From contig JAYGEG010000040.1 in the NCBI GenBank assembly GCA_046582495.1, forward strand, positions 1 through 64,000: a stretch of 64,000 bases of DNA. Direction: 5' to 3'. The position numbers were made by a program, and so were the translations under genes. Of the stretch, positions 1 through 9,430 are shown one piece after another. The notes beneath the pieces are model-generated. The model made no database searches. It was not told the origin of the DNA and was given only the letters and a program-made list of their open reading frames with translations. Position 1 is the stretch's first letter, and each line of letters starts with the position of its first letter. Origin of the DNA: TMED23 sp913054205. Its GTDB lineage: Bacteria; Pseudomonadota; Alphaproteobacteria; Rhodospirillales; UBA2165.

Positions 1-1903
1 TTGAGTCTTGGGACAACGCGAGTTCAACGACCGGGTGGCGACCGCCAACAATATTGAAAGCAAGACTGTCATCTACTGCGGGGCGACAATATTGCTGATC
101 GACGGCCAAGCTCGCCATACCGGCCGCGACATCAAGGCGCGCCAACGCCGACGCAGCGAGCGCAATTTCCTCAACCTGGTCGATCACGCGCGCAACAAGA
201 TCGTCATAGAGCTCTAATTCCATCGCCAGGGCTTTATCAGCGGCGCTGGCGATTTTACCCTCAAGCTCGCCAAGCTCGACGGTGGTATACCTGATAGCGT
301 TCCTCATGGTTTGGCGGTGAATGAAAATATCCTCAGGCCCGGTCGGCATGGTTTCGGCATGACGGGCAGAAACTTCGATAAAATAACCGAGGACATTGTT
401 GTGTTTGATTTTAAGGTTTTGAATGCCCGCCGCGCGGACATAATTATCTTGCAGGCCTGCGATCAAGCGGCGGCTCTCGTCACGAAGGGAGCGCAGCTCA
501 TCAAAGGGAGGCGCAAAGCCTTCGGCGATAAAACCGCCGTCCCGCGCATAAAGCGGCAATTCAAGTTCCAATGCTTCGGTCAAAATCAGCACCAGCTCGC
601 CATGGGCACCAAAATCATCCAAGGCGTCTTGAATTCCTTGCGGCAGATGCACGTCTTCAAGGCAAGTGCGGATGTCAGCTGTCAGCGCCAATCCTTCTCG
701 GATCGACGCCAAATCGCGGGGGCCGCCTCGCGCCAAGGTCAGCCGCGATAAAGCGCGTTCAATATCCGGCACCTGTTTTAAAAATTCGCGGAGCGTATTG
801 CTGAGACCATGGTCTTCATAAAAATACTGGACCATATCGAGGCGCTGGTTGATCGCTTCTGCATCGGTTAGAGGCGCTGAAATATGCGCCGCCAACAAGC
901 GACCCCCTGCACCGGTTAAGGTTTGATCGATGATGGAGAGTAAACTGCCCTTGCGCTCACCGTTCAGTGTCTGCGTGAGTTCCAGATTACGGCGCGTCGC
1001 AGCATCAATTTCCAAAACCGCGCCTTCGGACAATCGTTTTGGCGGGGCAATTCTTGGAAGCTGCCCTTGCTGGGTCAGCTCGACATAATCGATAAGCGCG
1101 CCGCCAGCCGCAAGCTCCGCACGCGAAAACGGCCCAAAAGCATCTAAGGTTTTAACTTCAAACATTGCCTGCAAGCGAAGATCGCCATTGGTCGAATCAA
1201 ACCGGCTGGCAGGGAGCGTGGACAGCCGATCCAACCACGGCTGAAAGGCATCGGCTAAATCTTCTCGGGCGACCAAACGATCGGAGATTAAAACTTCACC
1301 GGGATCCAGCCGGGCCAATGCCGCGGCCACGGAATTTTCAGACAAAGGCTGCATCTGCAAATCGCCCGTCGACATATCCAGCCACGCCAAACCATAACTT
1401 CCTTGCGCCTCGGCAAGCGCCGCTAAAAAATTATTGCGCTTACTGTCGAGGAGCGTGTCTTCGGTCAAGGTGCCAGGCGTAATCGTGCGAACAACTTCGC
1501 GCCGAACAACTGATTTGGCACCGCGCTTTTTGGCTTCCGCCGGGTCCTCGGTTTGCTCGCAGACAGCGACTTTAAAACCTTGCCGGATTAACTTTGACAA
1601 ATAGTTTTCGTGGGCGTGCACCGGCACACCGCACATTTGAATGTCTTCGCCTAAATGTTTGCCGCGTTTGGTCAACGTTATATCGAGCGCCCGGGCAGCC
1701 AGCACCGCATCTTCAAAAAACAATTCGTAGAAATCGCCCATCCGATAAAATAACAGGCAGTCCGGATTTTCACGCTTGATCGACAGGTACTGCACCATCA
1801 TTGGCGTCGCCGCTTTCGCCACAGTTTTTTCTGGTGCGACGTCTTTGGCAGAACTCTCCTCTGTCGATCGTTCTGGTGATTGCTCTGGCGCAGGTTCGGT
1901 CAC
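1..1903 (-). CDS. mutS: DNA mismatch repair protein MutS, C-terminal part beyond window
   Basis: MutS recognises mismatched bases and starts methyl-directed repair with MutL. About 634 codons are visible. The mismatch-binding motif MGDFYELF lies near residues 55-62, preceded by the family-typical PMMVQYL, and the connector, lever and clamp regions follow. The frame leaves the window at GGRHPVVELALSQDS, the beginning of the ATPase domain, so the Walker motifs are not visible. The likely start is GTG at 1903, because an in-frame TAA lies just upstream; ATG at 1801 would remove an N-terminal tail that is poorly conserved anyway. The gene is divergent from the phosphate permease. Identification is firm; only the start is uncertain. 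Confidence 0.95.
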   Translation of the reverse strand, partial: MTEPAPEQSPERSTEESSAKDVAPEKTVAKAATPMMVQYLSIKRENPDCLLFYRMGDFYELFFEDAVLAARALDITLTKRGKHLGEDIQMCGVPVHAHENYLSKLIRQGFKVAVCEQTEDPAEAKKRGAKSVVRREVVRTITPGTLTEDTLLDSKRNNFLAALAEAQGSYGLAWLDMSTGDLQMQPLSENSVAAALARLDPGEVLISDRLVAREDLADAFQPWLDRLSTLPASRFDSTNGDLRLQAMFEVKTLDAFGPFSRAELAAGGALIDYVELTQQGQLPRIAPPKRLSEGAVLEIDAATRRNLELTQTLNGERKGSLLSIIDQTLTGAGGRLLAAHISAPLTDAEAINQRLDMVQYFYEDHGLSNTLREFLKQVPDIERALSRLTLARGGPRDLASIREGLALTADIRTCLEDVHLPQGIQDALDDFGAHGELVLILTEALELELPLYARDGGFIAEGFAPPFDELRSLRDESRRLIAGLQDNYVRAAGIQNLKIKHNNVLGYFIEVSARHAETMPTGPEDIFIHRQTMRNAIRYTTVELGELEGKIASAADKALAMELELYDDLVARVIDQVEEIALAASALARLDVAAGMASLAVDQQYCRPAVDDSLAFNIVGGRHPVVELALSQDS

Positions 1904-2017
1904 GGGTTGATTTTATACCTGTTGGATTAAAATTGGATCGGTCTTTTTTACCATGATACGGCCGCTAAGGCCACGTTGCTTAACGGCATAATTAGCGTTC
2001 ACTATCCGCTATTCAAA

Positions 2018-2051
2018 CTGTCATAAAACTGTCATACAAGTGTCTTATACC
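2018..2051 (+). promoter_or_regulatory. PHO box (PhoB site) and -10 of the PiT gene
   Basis: CTGTCATAAAACTGTCAT at 2018-2035 is two perfect PhoB half-sites (CTGTCAT) with an 11-bp period. A degraded third copy, GTGTCTT, stands in register at 2040-2046. TATACC at 2046-2051 lies 10 bp after the second half-site, where a PhoB-activated promoter keeps its -10. The next gene is a phosphate permease, so phosphate-starvation control is the natural reading. Confidence 0.85.
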
Positions 2052-2104
2052 TCGTCGCGAATATTACTCGTATCATTTTTGAAAGTTTCAACGAGCACAC
2101 CAAT

Positions 2105-3622
2105 ATGGTCAAAAAATCCACTGTCGATAAAGATCTAAAACGCATTATCCAACTTGAAAAAGCGACGGCTAAAGTTGGACAGAATAATATAAATTTAGGT
2201 ATTAGTGTCCTCTTTCTAATTGGCGTTCTGATTTTTGCAGCGTTTCAAACAACCGGCCTCGAAAGCGGCGGCATTCTCATTGTCGCGGCGATTATCGGCG
2301 GTTACATGGCGCTCAATATCGGTGCTAATGATGTCGCCAATAATGTCGGGCCGGCGGTCGGCTCCAAGGCGATTACACTGGTTGGCGCTTTGATTATCGC
2401 TGCGGTTTTTGAATCCGCCGGTGCGATCATCGCGGGCGGTGATGTTGTGACCACTATTTCAAAAAACATCATTAATCCGGAAGCCGTATCAGATAAAAAC
2501 ATTTTCATTTGGGCGATGATGTCAGCGCTTTTAGCCGCCGCCATCTGGGTCAATATTGCGACTTATGTCGGCGCGCCCGTCTCGACCACCCATGCCGTCG
2601 TTGGCGGGGTTTTGGGCGCCGGCGTGGCAGCAGCCGGTCTCGCTGCGGTCAATTGGCCGGTGATGGCGAAAATCGCAGCCAGCTGGGTTATATCGCCTGT
2701 ACTTGGTGCCCTCGTTGCTGCCGGGTTTTTAGGCTTTGCCAAATATTTTATTCTCTACAAAGAAGATAAGCTTGCTGCTGCAAGGCGGTGGGTGCCTGTC
2801 CTCGTCGCCATCTTGGCCAGTGCCTTTTCGGTCTATCTGGTGATGAAAGGTTTAAAGCGCGTTTGGAAGCCAGAACCCTACATGATTGCGATGATAGGGG
2901 TCGGTGCCTTTGCGATCGGATACGCCTTGGTTCGCCCAGCCGTTGCCAAGGCATCTGCAACAATGCCAAACCGCCGAAAATCGGTCAGTGACCTATTTAC
3001 CATTCCGCTGATTTGCGCGGCAGCTTTGTTGAGTTTTGCCCATGGTGCCAACGATGTCGCCAATGCGGTGGGGCCTCTGGCGGCCATTGTCAGTGCGGTT
3101 ACAGCCGGAACGGTTGCGGCAAAGGTGACTTTACCGATTTGGGTGCTGATTGTTGGCGCGGTCGGTATATCAATCGGCTTGATGTTGTTTGGACCCAAAG
3201 TCATCGAAATTGTCGGTGAGAAAATTACCAAGCTCAACCGCGTGCGGGCGTTTTGTGTGGCACTTTCCGCCGCCATAACCGTGATCATTGCCTCGGCCTT
3301 TGGGCTGCCGGTTAGTTCCACCCATATTGCGGTTGGTGCTGTTTTTGGTGTCGGTTTCTTAAGAGAGTTTTTGGTTAATAAAAACAAGCCCATGGCCGCG
3401 GCTGTCGCCAATGGCGAAATCTCAAGTGGACAGGTCAGCTGGGAAGAAACACCGCTCAGCACAGCCAAAAACCTGAAAAAAGCGAAGAAGGCGCAAAAAC
3501 GCAAACTTGTGCGTCGGCGGCATCTAGTGACCATTGTTGCCGCCTGGGTCATCACGGTCCCGGCGGCGGCCATTTTATCTGGGCTGATCTTCCTGGCATT
3601 GCGGGAAATGTTACAAGGTTAG
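2105..3622 (+). CDS. PiT-family inorganic phosphate transporter
   Basis: A 505-aa inner-membrane permease that takes up phosphate, probably as a metal-phosphate complex with protons. The two PHO4 signature repeats are clear: GANDVANNVGPAVGSKA near residue 74 and HGANDVANAVGPLAAI near residue 311. Each is followed by an SSTH or STTH motif (PVSTTHAVVGG, PVSSTHIAVG), which gives the family's inverted-repeat layout. A charged cytoplasmic loop rich in Lys and Arg (KAKKAQKRKLVRRRH) precedes the last helix. The N-terminus carries a short hydrophilic lead of about 30 residues. The upstream Pho box argues for use when phosphate is scarce, which is less usual for a low-affinity Pit system. The substrate is inferred from the family; sulfate is a rarer alternative. 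Confidence 0.92.
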   Translation: MVKKSTVDKDLKRIIQLEKATAKVGQNNINLGISVLFLIGVLIFAAFQTTGLESGGILIVAAIIGGYMALNIGANDVANNVGPAVGSKAITLVGALIIAAVFESAGAIIAGGDVVTTISKNIINPEAVSDKNIFIWAMMSALLAAAIWVNIATYVGAPVSTTHAVVGGVLGAGVAAAGLAAVNWPVMAKIAASWVISPVLGALVAAGFLGFAKYFILYKEDKLAAARRWVPVLVAILASAFSVYLVMKGLKRVWKPEPYMIAMIGVGAFAIGYALVRPAVAKASATMPNRRKSVSDLFTIPLICAAALLSFAHGANDVANAVGPLAAIVSAVTAGTVAAKVTLPIWVLIVGAVGISIGLMLFGPKVIEIVGEKITKLNRVRAFCVALSAAITVIIASAFGLPVSSTHIAVGAVFGVGFLREFLVNKNKPMAAAVANGEISSGQVSWEETPLSTAKNLKKAKKAQKRKLVRRRHLVTIVAAWVITVPAAAILSGLIFLALREMLQG

Positions 3623-3625
3623 GGC

Positions 3626-4135
3626 TTATAGATTTGCCAAAGCGATCTGGTGGTGCTTCAAGGAATCCGCACCAAAACAACAAAATATTACTTTTTTAGG
3701 TGGCTCGGATTGCTTTAGAAAAATTGCGTCGGTTCGTGTTGCGATTTCTGCGGCAAGCTCTCCTGGAAATCGGTAAACGCCCGTGCTGATGGCCGGAAAC
3801 GCAATTTCATTCACATCGTTGTCGCGGGCAATTTCCAACGAATGCTGATAACAATTTGCCAATAAAGTTTTTTCGTTAACCGAACCACCACGCCAAACAG
3901 GTCCGACGGTATGAATAACGTATTTTGCGGGCAGGTTGTAGCCAGCTGTCAATTTTGCTTCTCCGATCGGACAACCCCCTAAGGACTTACACTCTGCTAA
4001 TAATTCCGGACCTGCGGCGCGGTGAATTGCGCCATCAACACCGCCGCCGCCTAAAAGAGTTTCATTGGCTGCGTTGACGATAGCATCGACTTCTAAAGTC
4101 GCAATATCAGCTTCGATTACGTCGATTGCAACCAT
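3626..4135 (-). CDS. Macrodomain protein, MacroD-type ADP-ribose hydrolase
   Basis: A 169-aa single macrodomain. It has the ADP-ribose-binding motifs of the MacroD/YmdB class: NAANETLLGGGGVDGAIHRAAG near residues 21-42 and the late loop AISTGVYRFP near residues 114-123. Members remove mono-ADP-ribose from proteins or hydrolyse O-acetyl-ADP-ribose. It ends 3 bp from the convergent PiT stop and starts 3 bp after the SulP stop, so it is probably transcribed with the SulP gene. Family placement is firm; the cellular substrate is unknown. Confidence 0.9.
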   Translation of the reverse strand: MVAIDVIEADIATLEVDAIVNAANETLLGGGGVDGAIHRAAGPELLAECKSLGGCPIGEAKLTAGYNLPAKYVIHTVGPVWRGGSVNEKTLLANCYQHSLEIARDNDVNEIAFPAISTGVYRFPGELAAEIATRTDAIFLKQSEPPKKVIFCCFGADSLKHHQIALANL

Positions 4136-4138
4136 CGA

Positions 4139-5776
4139 TTATTCTTTTATCAAATGCGCGGCCATTTCAAGCGCCGCGTGGCGTGTTTCAACGGAATGCG
4201 TCGCTGCGTTTCCTTGAGATATTTCATCCATCACACCAAGGCGCTCCAAAATATCGAGCACTGATGGATTGGCGCCCGCCAAAATAATAGATGCCCCAAG
4301 TTCCCGCGCGTTGACGATCACATCATCGATGGCAAAAGCGCCCGTGGTATCGACCATCGGCACGTCTGTTAAATCGAGAATAAGAATTTTGTGGTTTTCA
4401 TCCAGCACCAGGCGCTTGGCGATACCTTTCGCAGCGCCAAAACTAACCGGACCGGCAAAATGATAAAGGACAATATGATCACCATAGTCTGATAAGATTG
4501 CTTGTTCTGCGGCGGAAAAATGAAGGTCGTCCTCATCACCGATTGCCGCCCGAACGCTATCGAGCTGAAGATCGGTCATGCGCTTTACCAGCAGCAAGCT
4601 CGCGACCACCATGCCGGTGGCAAAAGCGACAATAAGATCGACAAAAACCGTCAAGCCAAGGACGACAAACATGATGACAACGCCTGCACGAGGTGCCCGC
4701 ACCGCGCGTTTCAAATAGCCCCAATCAATAATGTCGATGCCAACTTTAACCAATATGCCTGCCAACACCGTATGGGGGATATGGCTCGCCAAAGACCCTA
4801 ATCCCAATACCAGCGCCAACAGGATAAGCGCATGCAGCATACCTGATAGCGGCGGCGCGCCCCCGGCCCGAATGTTGACCAAAGTCCGCATCGTCGCGCC
4901 GGCACCTGGAATACCCCCAAATAGGCCGGCAACCAGATTGCCGATGCCTTGACCAATAAGCTCGCGGTTGGATATATGGTGCGTGCGGGTAACCGAATCC
5001 GCGATTAATGACGTCAGCAAACTGTCGATACTGCCCAACAGCGCGAGAATCAGCGCCCACCCCACCATGCCCGGCAAATTTGAAAAATCAATTTGCGGCA
5101 GTTTTATCTCTGGCAGGCCGGTGGGAATTTCTCCCAAGATAGAAACGCCCGGCAAATAATTCGCGACAATAAGCGTGCCTATAACCAAGGCAACCAAAGC
5201 CGATGGTAAAATGCGATTTAGCTTCGCCGGCATGAGCCACACAACGGCCAACACGCCCAGCCCGACAATGGCCGCATCCCATTTTATATCTGCGAATATT
5301 GACGGCAGACCAAGAAACGTTCCCATCACCCCGCCTCCGGGCGCGGCATGACCAAAAAGCGGGCCTATTTGCAAAATGATTATAATGACGCCGATGCCGC
5401 TCATAAAACCCGAGATCACCGTATAAGGCACAAGGCTGATCAGGCTGCCAAGACGAAGCACACTGAATAATATTTGAAAGGCACCGCCCATCATGATGAT
5501 GGTAAAAGCGAGTTCCGGCTGGTCCACATAGTCTAGAAAAATTACCGCCATTACCACGGTCATCGGACCGGTTGGCCCGGAAATCTGACTTGGTGTGCCG
5601 CCGAGAAGGGCGGCAAAGAAGCCAACAAAAACCGCGCCATAGAGCCCGGCAATAGGGCCGACGCCGGAAGCAACACCGAAGGCCAGCGCCAAGGGCAGTG
5701 CCACGACCGCCGCCGTTAGGCCGCCATAAATATCGCCGCGCAAATTTCTGAGATGGAAACCGTGAATGAATGCCAT
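4139..5776 (-). CDS. SulP-family anion permease with STAS domain
   Basis: A protein of about 545 aa with a multi-helix SLC26/SulP core, including LPLALAFGVASGVGPIAGLYGAVFVGF and GGTPSQISGPTGPMTVV in the first helices. A C-terminal STAS domain (about residues 430-540) contains the conserved DLTDVPMVDTTGAFAIDD helix. Family members carry sulfate, bicarbonate or dicarboxylates across the inner membrane; the sequence does not decide the substrate. ATG at 5776 is preferred. A TTG at 5806 would add ten residues (MLRLLPHLKQ) and cannot be excluded. It is followed closely by the macrodomain gene. Confidence 0.9.
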   Translation of the reverse strand: MAFIHGFHLRNLRGDIYGGLTAAVVALPLALAFGVASGVGPIAGLYGAVFVGFFAALLGGTPSQISGPTGPMTVVMAVIFLDYVDQPELAFTIIMMGGAFQILFSVLRLGSLISLVPYTVISGFMSGIGVIIIILQIGPLFGHAAPGGGVMGTFLGLPSIFADIKWDAAIVGLGVLAVVWLMPAKLNRILPSALVALVIGTLIVANYLPGVSILGEIPTGLPEIKLPQIDFSNLPGMVGWALILALLGSIDSLLTSLIADSVTRTHHISNRELIGQGIGNLVAGLFGGIPGAGATMRTLVNIRAGGAPPLSGMLHALILLALVLGLGSLASHIPHTVLAGILVKVGIDIIDWGYLKRAVRAPRAGVVIMFVVLGLTVFVDLIVAFATGMVVASLLLVKRMTDLQLDSVRAAIGDEDDLHFSAAEQAILSDYGDHIVLYHFAGPVSFGAAKGIAKRLVLDENHKILILDLTDVPMVDTTGAFAIDDVIVNARELGASIILAGANPSVLDILERLGVMDEISQGNAATHSVETRHAALEMAAHLIKE

Positions 5777-5834
5777 TTGCTTTAGATGCGGCAAAAGCCT
5801 CAACAATGCAATAGGTTTAATAGGCCGCTTTAAA

Positions 5835-6950
5835 TTATGAAATGGCTTTGGCCGGCGCCACGAAAGTTAGGCCAAGATCCTTGGCAACGGCTTCATAGGT
5901 TACGTCACCTTTGTGGATGTTGAGACCGTTCATAAGATGCGGATCGTCGTTCAACGCCTGGATGTAGCCTTTATTTGCAAGATCCAAAACGAACGGCAAG
6001 GTCGCGTTGTTGAGCGCGCGAGCCGACGTGCGCGCCACCGCTCCCGGCATATTAGTGACGCAATAATGCACAACATCATCGACCAAGTAGGTCGGGTCGG
6101 CATGGGTTGTTGGCCGGCTGGTTTCAAAACAGCCACCTTGGTCAATCGCAACATCAACGACAACCGAGCCTTTTTGCATTTTATGGATCATGTCTTTGGT
6201 CACCAGCTTTGGCGCTGCCGCGCCCGGAATTAAAACCGCGCCAATCACCAAATCTGCATGAATGACATATTGCTCAACCGATTCCATCGTCGCGTAAATC
6301 GTATTCAGCGTTGTACCAAATTGCATGTCCAGCTCATTGAGTCGCGGCAATGATTTATCGATCACCGTGACGGAGGCTTCTAAACCCATTGCCATGCGCG
6401 TCGCGTTGGTGCCGACAACGCCGCCGCCGAGCACGACAACTTTTGCTACCGGCACACCCGGCACACCGCCAAGTAAAATGCCTTTGCCGCCTTTTTCATT
6501 TTCCAAACAAGCCGCGCCCACTTGAATGGACATGCGTCCGGCGACTTCGCTCATCGGTGCCAGTAAGGGCAGCCCGCCCTGATCATCGGTGACAGTTTCA
6601 TAGGCAATCGCGATGCAGCCCGAATTAACCAAGCCCTCGGTTTGATCGGGCTCCGCCGCCAGATGAAGATAGGTGAACAGCACTTGGTCTGGGCGCAGCA
6701 ACGATAGTTCAGAGCTCTGCGGTTCCTTGACTTTGACAATCATTTCGGCGGTTTCAAATACATCTTCTGCGCCCAGCAAAATATCCGCGCCAACAGCTTG
6801 ATAGTCGCTGTCCTCAAAACCAACACCTACACCCGCATTTTGCTCGACAACAACTTCATGACCATTGTGGACGAGTTCACGGACGCTCGCCGGAACAAGC
6901 CCAACGCGATATTCGTGAACTTTGATCTCTTTTGGCACCCCAATGCGCAT
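5835..6950 (-). CDS. ald: Alanine dehydrogenase
   Basis: A 371-aa NAD-dependent enzyme that interconverts L-alanine and pyruvate plus ammonia. It opens with MRIGVPKEIKVHEYRVGLVP, the AlaDH/PNT N-terminal signature, with the substrate-binding Arg and Lys. The Rossmann motif VVLGGGVVGTNATRMAMG is near residue 172, and NMPGAVARTSARALNNATLPF near residues 299-319 is typical of Ald. The single-chain length separates it from transhydrogenase subunits. It is the first gene of the minus run that continues into SulP and the macrodomain gene. Confidence 0.95.
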   Translation of the reverse strand: MRIGVPKEIKVHEYRVGLVPASVRELVHNGHEVVVEQNAGVGVGFEDSDYQAVGADILLGAEDVFETAEMIVKVKEPQSSELSLLRPDQVLFTYLHLAAEPDQTEGLVNSGCIAIAYETVTDDQGGLPLLAPMSEVAGRMSIQVGAACLENEKGGKGILLGGVPGVPVAKVVVLGGGVVGTNATRMAMGLEASVTVIDKSLPRLNELDMQFGTTLNTIYATMESVEQYVIHADLVIGAVLIPGAAAPKLVTKDMIHKMQKGSVVVDVAIDQGGCFETSRPTTHADPTYLVDDVVHYCVTNMPGAVARTSARALNNATLPFVLDLANKGYIQALNDDPHLMNGLNIHKGDVTYEAVAKDLGLTFVAPAKAIS

Positions 6951-7086
6951 GGTTCGCTCCTATTGTCTTTGTCTTATTTTATATATAGTCACAAAATGAT
7001 CGAACGGGCCTTAGTTTTAGTCAAGCTTATGTTTTTTGGGTTTTTGAGTTTTCTAAAACTGCGCCCTATGCTACCCAAGAACGACA

Positions 7087-8118
7087 ATGTCAAATGACGC
7101 AACACCAAAAACCATCTTGGTATATGTCGGCCTAGACCGGATCGGCGACAGCCTTTTGAAACTGCCCTTTGTTCGCGGTTTGCGACAGGCGTTTCCGGAG
7201 GCGCACATCACCTGGCTCGCCGGAAAAAATACCAGCGTCTATGCCGGTATCATGGCGCCCGTGGTGGCGGGATTAATTGACGAAGTGATTGAATGCCCGG
7301 GCGCATTAACCGGAGAGGCGGCGGGCGTCGGCATTAGCCCCAAAGAGTTATTAAAGCGCCCGCTTGGTGGCCGCGGCTTTGAGCTGATTATCGATACACA
7401 GAAAGTTGCGTTGGCAACCCTCATTTTATTTCGCATCCGCCATCGGGCTTTTGTTTCACCGTTTGGCAATTTCATATTGTCGTCCAAAAAACCGCCGAAG
7501 GATTATATTTTTCCTAAATTGATGCAGCGCCAATTGCTCGATTTATTGGAAATCACCACCGGGCAAACTTTTCCAACACCAGACAAGCTGGATATAGAGC
7601 TTGATCCGGGTCTTCATGAAACTGCCGCCGCCGCGCTGCCGAGCGGGCCCGATTATATCGGCCTGTCGCCGGGTGCAGGCGGCTTGCCAAAATGCTGGCC
7701 GCTTGAGAATTTTATTGAGCTCGCCAAAGAGCAGGTGGAAAAGAGCCGTGTGCCGGTTTTTATTCTCGGACCGCAAGAAGAGGATTGGCAGAATGAGATC
7801 AAGGCCGCCATACCCGAAGCATTGTTCCCGTTGCAAGAAGACGGCCTCGGCAAAGCACATGATTTTTCCCCACAGTTAACAATGGCGCTATCCACTCGTT
7901 TGGCATTAGCGGTCTCCAACGATTCTGGTACAGGTCATATGTTTGCAACAGGCGGTGCTAAATTAATTTCGCTGTTCGGTCGGACGGTGCCGGAAAAATT
8001 TATGCCGATGGCACATAACCTCACCATCATCCGCGCCCAGGATTTCGGCGGGCGGGAAATGCACTTTATTCCTGTGGGCGCTGTTAGTCAGGCGGTTGAG
8101 GCTGTGCTGGCTGATTAA
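7087..8118 (+). CDS. GT9 (heptosyltransferase-like) glycosyltransferase
   Basis: A 343-aa member of glycosyltransferase family 9, which includes the ADP-heptose:LPS heptosyltransferases. The N-terminal motif is ILVYVGLDRIGDSLLKLPFVRGLRQAFP, where the family has D-x-IGD and a catalytic Asp. In the C-terminal half, IGLSPGAGGLPKCWPLENF and SNDSGTGHMFATGGA form the nucleotide-sugar site. The protein is predicted to work on the cytoplasmic face during lipopolysaccharide or other surface glycan assembly. It is the only plus-strand gene of the cluster and its 3' end overlaps the convergent AmpG-like gene by 35 bp. The donor and acceptor sugars cannot be read from the sequence. Confidence 0.85.
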   Translation: MSNDATPKTILVYVGLDRIGDSLLKLPFVRGLRQAFPEAHITWLAGKNTSVYAGIMAPVVAGLIDEVIECPGALTGEAAGVGISPKELLKRPLGGRGFELIIDTQKVALATLILFRIRHRAFVSPFGNFILSSKKPPKDYIFPKLMQRQLLDLLEITTGQTFPTPDKLDIELDPGLHETAAAALPSGPDYIGLSPGAGGLPKCWPLENFIELAKEQVEKSRVPVFILGPQEEDWQNEIKAAIPEALFPLQEDGLGKAHDFSPQLTMALSTRLALAVSNDSGTGHMFATGGAKLISLFGRTVPEKFMPMAHNLTIIRAQDFGGREMHFIPVGAVSQAVEAVLAD

Positions 8119-9430
8119 CCTTCTTAATCATATAGACCAGCAAAAATAATCCCGGTAGTGCCGCCACTGTCGTTAAGATGAAAAACGTCGGCCAGTTCAC
8201 CTGATCCGCCACCCAGCCTGATCCTGATGTCATCACGGTACGAGAAAATGCCATAAAAGAAGTGAGCAGTGCATATTGAGTGGCGGTATAGGCAACATTG
8301 CAAAGGCTGGAGAGATAGGCAACAAAAGCAACCGTCCCCATGCTGGTGGTAAAGTTTTCAACCCCGATGGTCACCGCCAGCATTCCCGGGCTATATCCTG
8401 CCGAAGCCTGAACAACAAAAACCAAATTGGATGCCGCCATCAACACGCCGCTTATGAGAAGACCTCGCATTATGCCGATCTTCGCGAGCAATAATCCACC
8501 AAACAAGCCGCCAATAATTAACGGCGGAAACCCAACCAGCTTGGCGATAGTGCCGATCTCCGTATTGGAAAATCCCAGCTCAAGAAAAAATGGGATTTTC
8601 ATCACAGTCAAAACCGCATCGCCGAATTTATACAACAAAATAAACAGCAAAATTAAAAGCCAGTTGGGCCGGGTGAGAAACTCGATAAACGGACAAAAGA
8701 CCGAGCCATAAATCCAAGCGCCGGCCCGCGCGAAAATTTCCGGCAAATGGGCATTACGTTCGAGAAAATCTTCCGCCCGCTGCTCTAATGCCTTGGCCTC
8801 ATCCGAAATCGGTACCTGCGGTTCGGGATTAAGCAAGATTGCAATCACGCCGACGCCGACGGCAAATGCAAGGCCGGTAAACACAACCTGCCAGGAAACC
8901 AGATCAGCAAAAATCAGCGCCGCGGCAGCGCCGCCCCAAGAAGATAGCCGCCAGCCATTGATCGCAAGCGCCGCCCCTGCTGCCAATTGGTCTTGTTCCA
9001 AAATTTCTACCCGGTAAGCATCGATCACAATATCCTGGCTCGCCGAGGCAAAAGAAACCGCCAAGGCAAAGGCCGCCGTCCACCAAAGACTATCGACGGG
9101 ATCGGAGAGACCCAGTTTTATGATTGTGGCGATCAAGGCGATTTGAGTGACCAATGCCCAGCCTCGCCGACGGCCGAACATTTTTGTGATGCCGGGAAGC
9201 GGCACACGATCCATGATCGGTGCCCATAAAAATTTGAGCGCATAGGGCAAGCTGACCAGCGCAAATAGTCCAATGGTCGTTTTATCGACGCCGGACCCCG
9301 CCAGCCAAGCCGTCATCGGCTCGGCCAACACACCAAACGGCAAGCCACTGGAAAATCCCAAAAACAGCATCGCCAAAACACGCCTGTCCAAATAGACCTT
9401 GAGCGCAGAAGACCAATTTGTGTTCGTCAT
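8084..9430 (-). CDS. AmpG-like major facilitator permease
   Basis: A 448-aa MFS protein with about 12 membrane segments. FLGFSSGLPFGVLAEPMTAWL and LPYALKFLWAPIMDRVPLPG are typical of AmpG muropeptide permeases, and ASASQDIVIDAYRVEIL near residues 125-141 is another AmpG signature. AmpG imports anhydromuropeptides for cell-wall recycling. Here a long loop separates the two halves, and the gene sits among glycosyltransferases, so transport of another glycan fragment is possible. ATG at 9430 overlaps the upstream GT9 stop by ATGA, which indicates translational coupling. The 3' end runs 35 bp into the convergent GT9 gene. Confidence 0.85.
   Translation of the reverse strand: MTNTNWSSALKVYLDRRVLAMLFLGFSSGLPFGVLAEPMTAWLAGSGVDKTTIGLFALVSLPYALKFLWAPIMDRVPLPGITKMFGRRRGWALVTQIALIATIIKLGLSDPVDSLWWTAAFALAVSFASASQDIVIDAYRVEILEQDQLAAGAALAINGWRLSSWGGAAAALIFADLVSWQVVFTGLAFAVGVGVIAILLNPEPQVPISDEAKALEQRAEDFLERNAHLPEIFARAGAWIYGSVFCPFIEFLTRPNWLLILLFILLYKFGDAVLTVMKIPFFLELGFSNTEIGTIAKLVGFPPLIIGGLFGGLLLAKIGIMRGLLISGVLMAASNLVFVVQASAGYSPGMLAVTIGVENFTTSMGTVAFVAYLSSLCNVAYTATQYALLTSFMAFSRTVMTSGSGWVADQVNWPTFFILTTVAALPGLFLLVYMIKKVNQPAQPQPPD

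Noticed and set aside
311..1779. Several plus-strand ORFs at the left edge
   Set aside because: The minus-strand frame is continuous MutS through this stretch, so these are shadows.
2878..3573. 231-codon minus-strand ORF inside the PiT gene
   Set aside because: Low-complexity Ala/Thr/Ser translation antisense to a clear membrane protein; a shadow of GC-rich codons.
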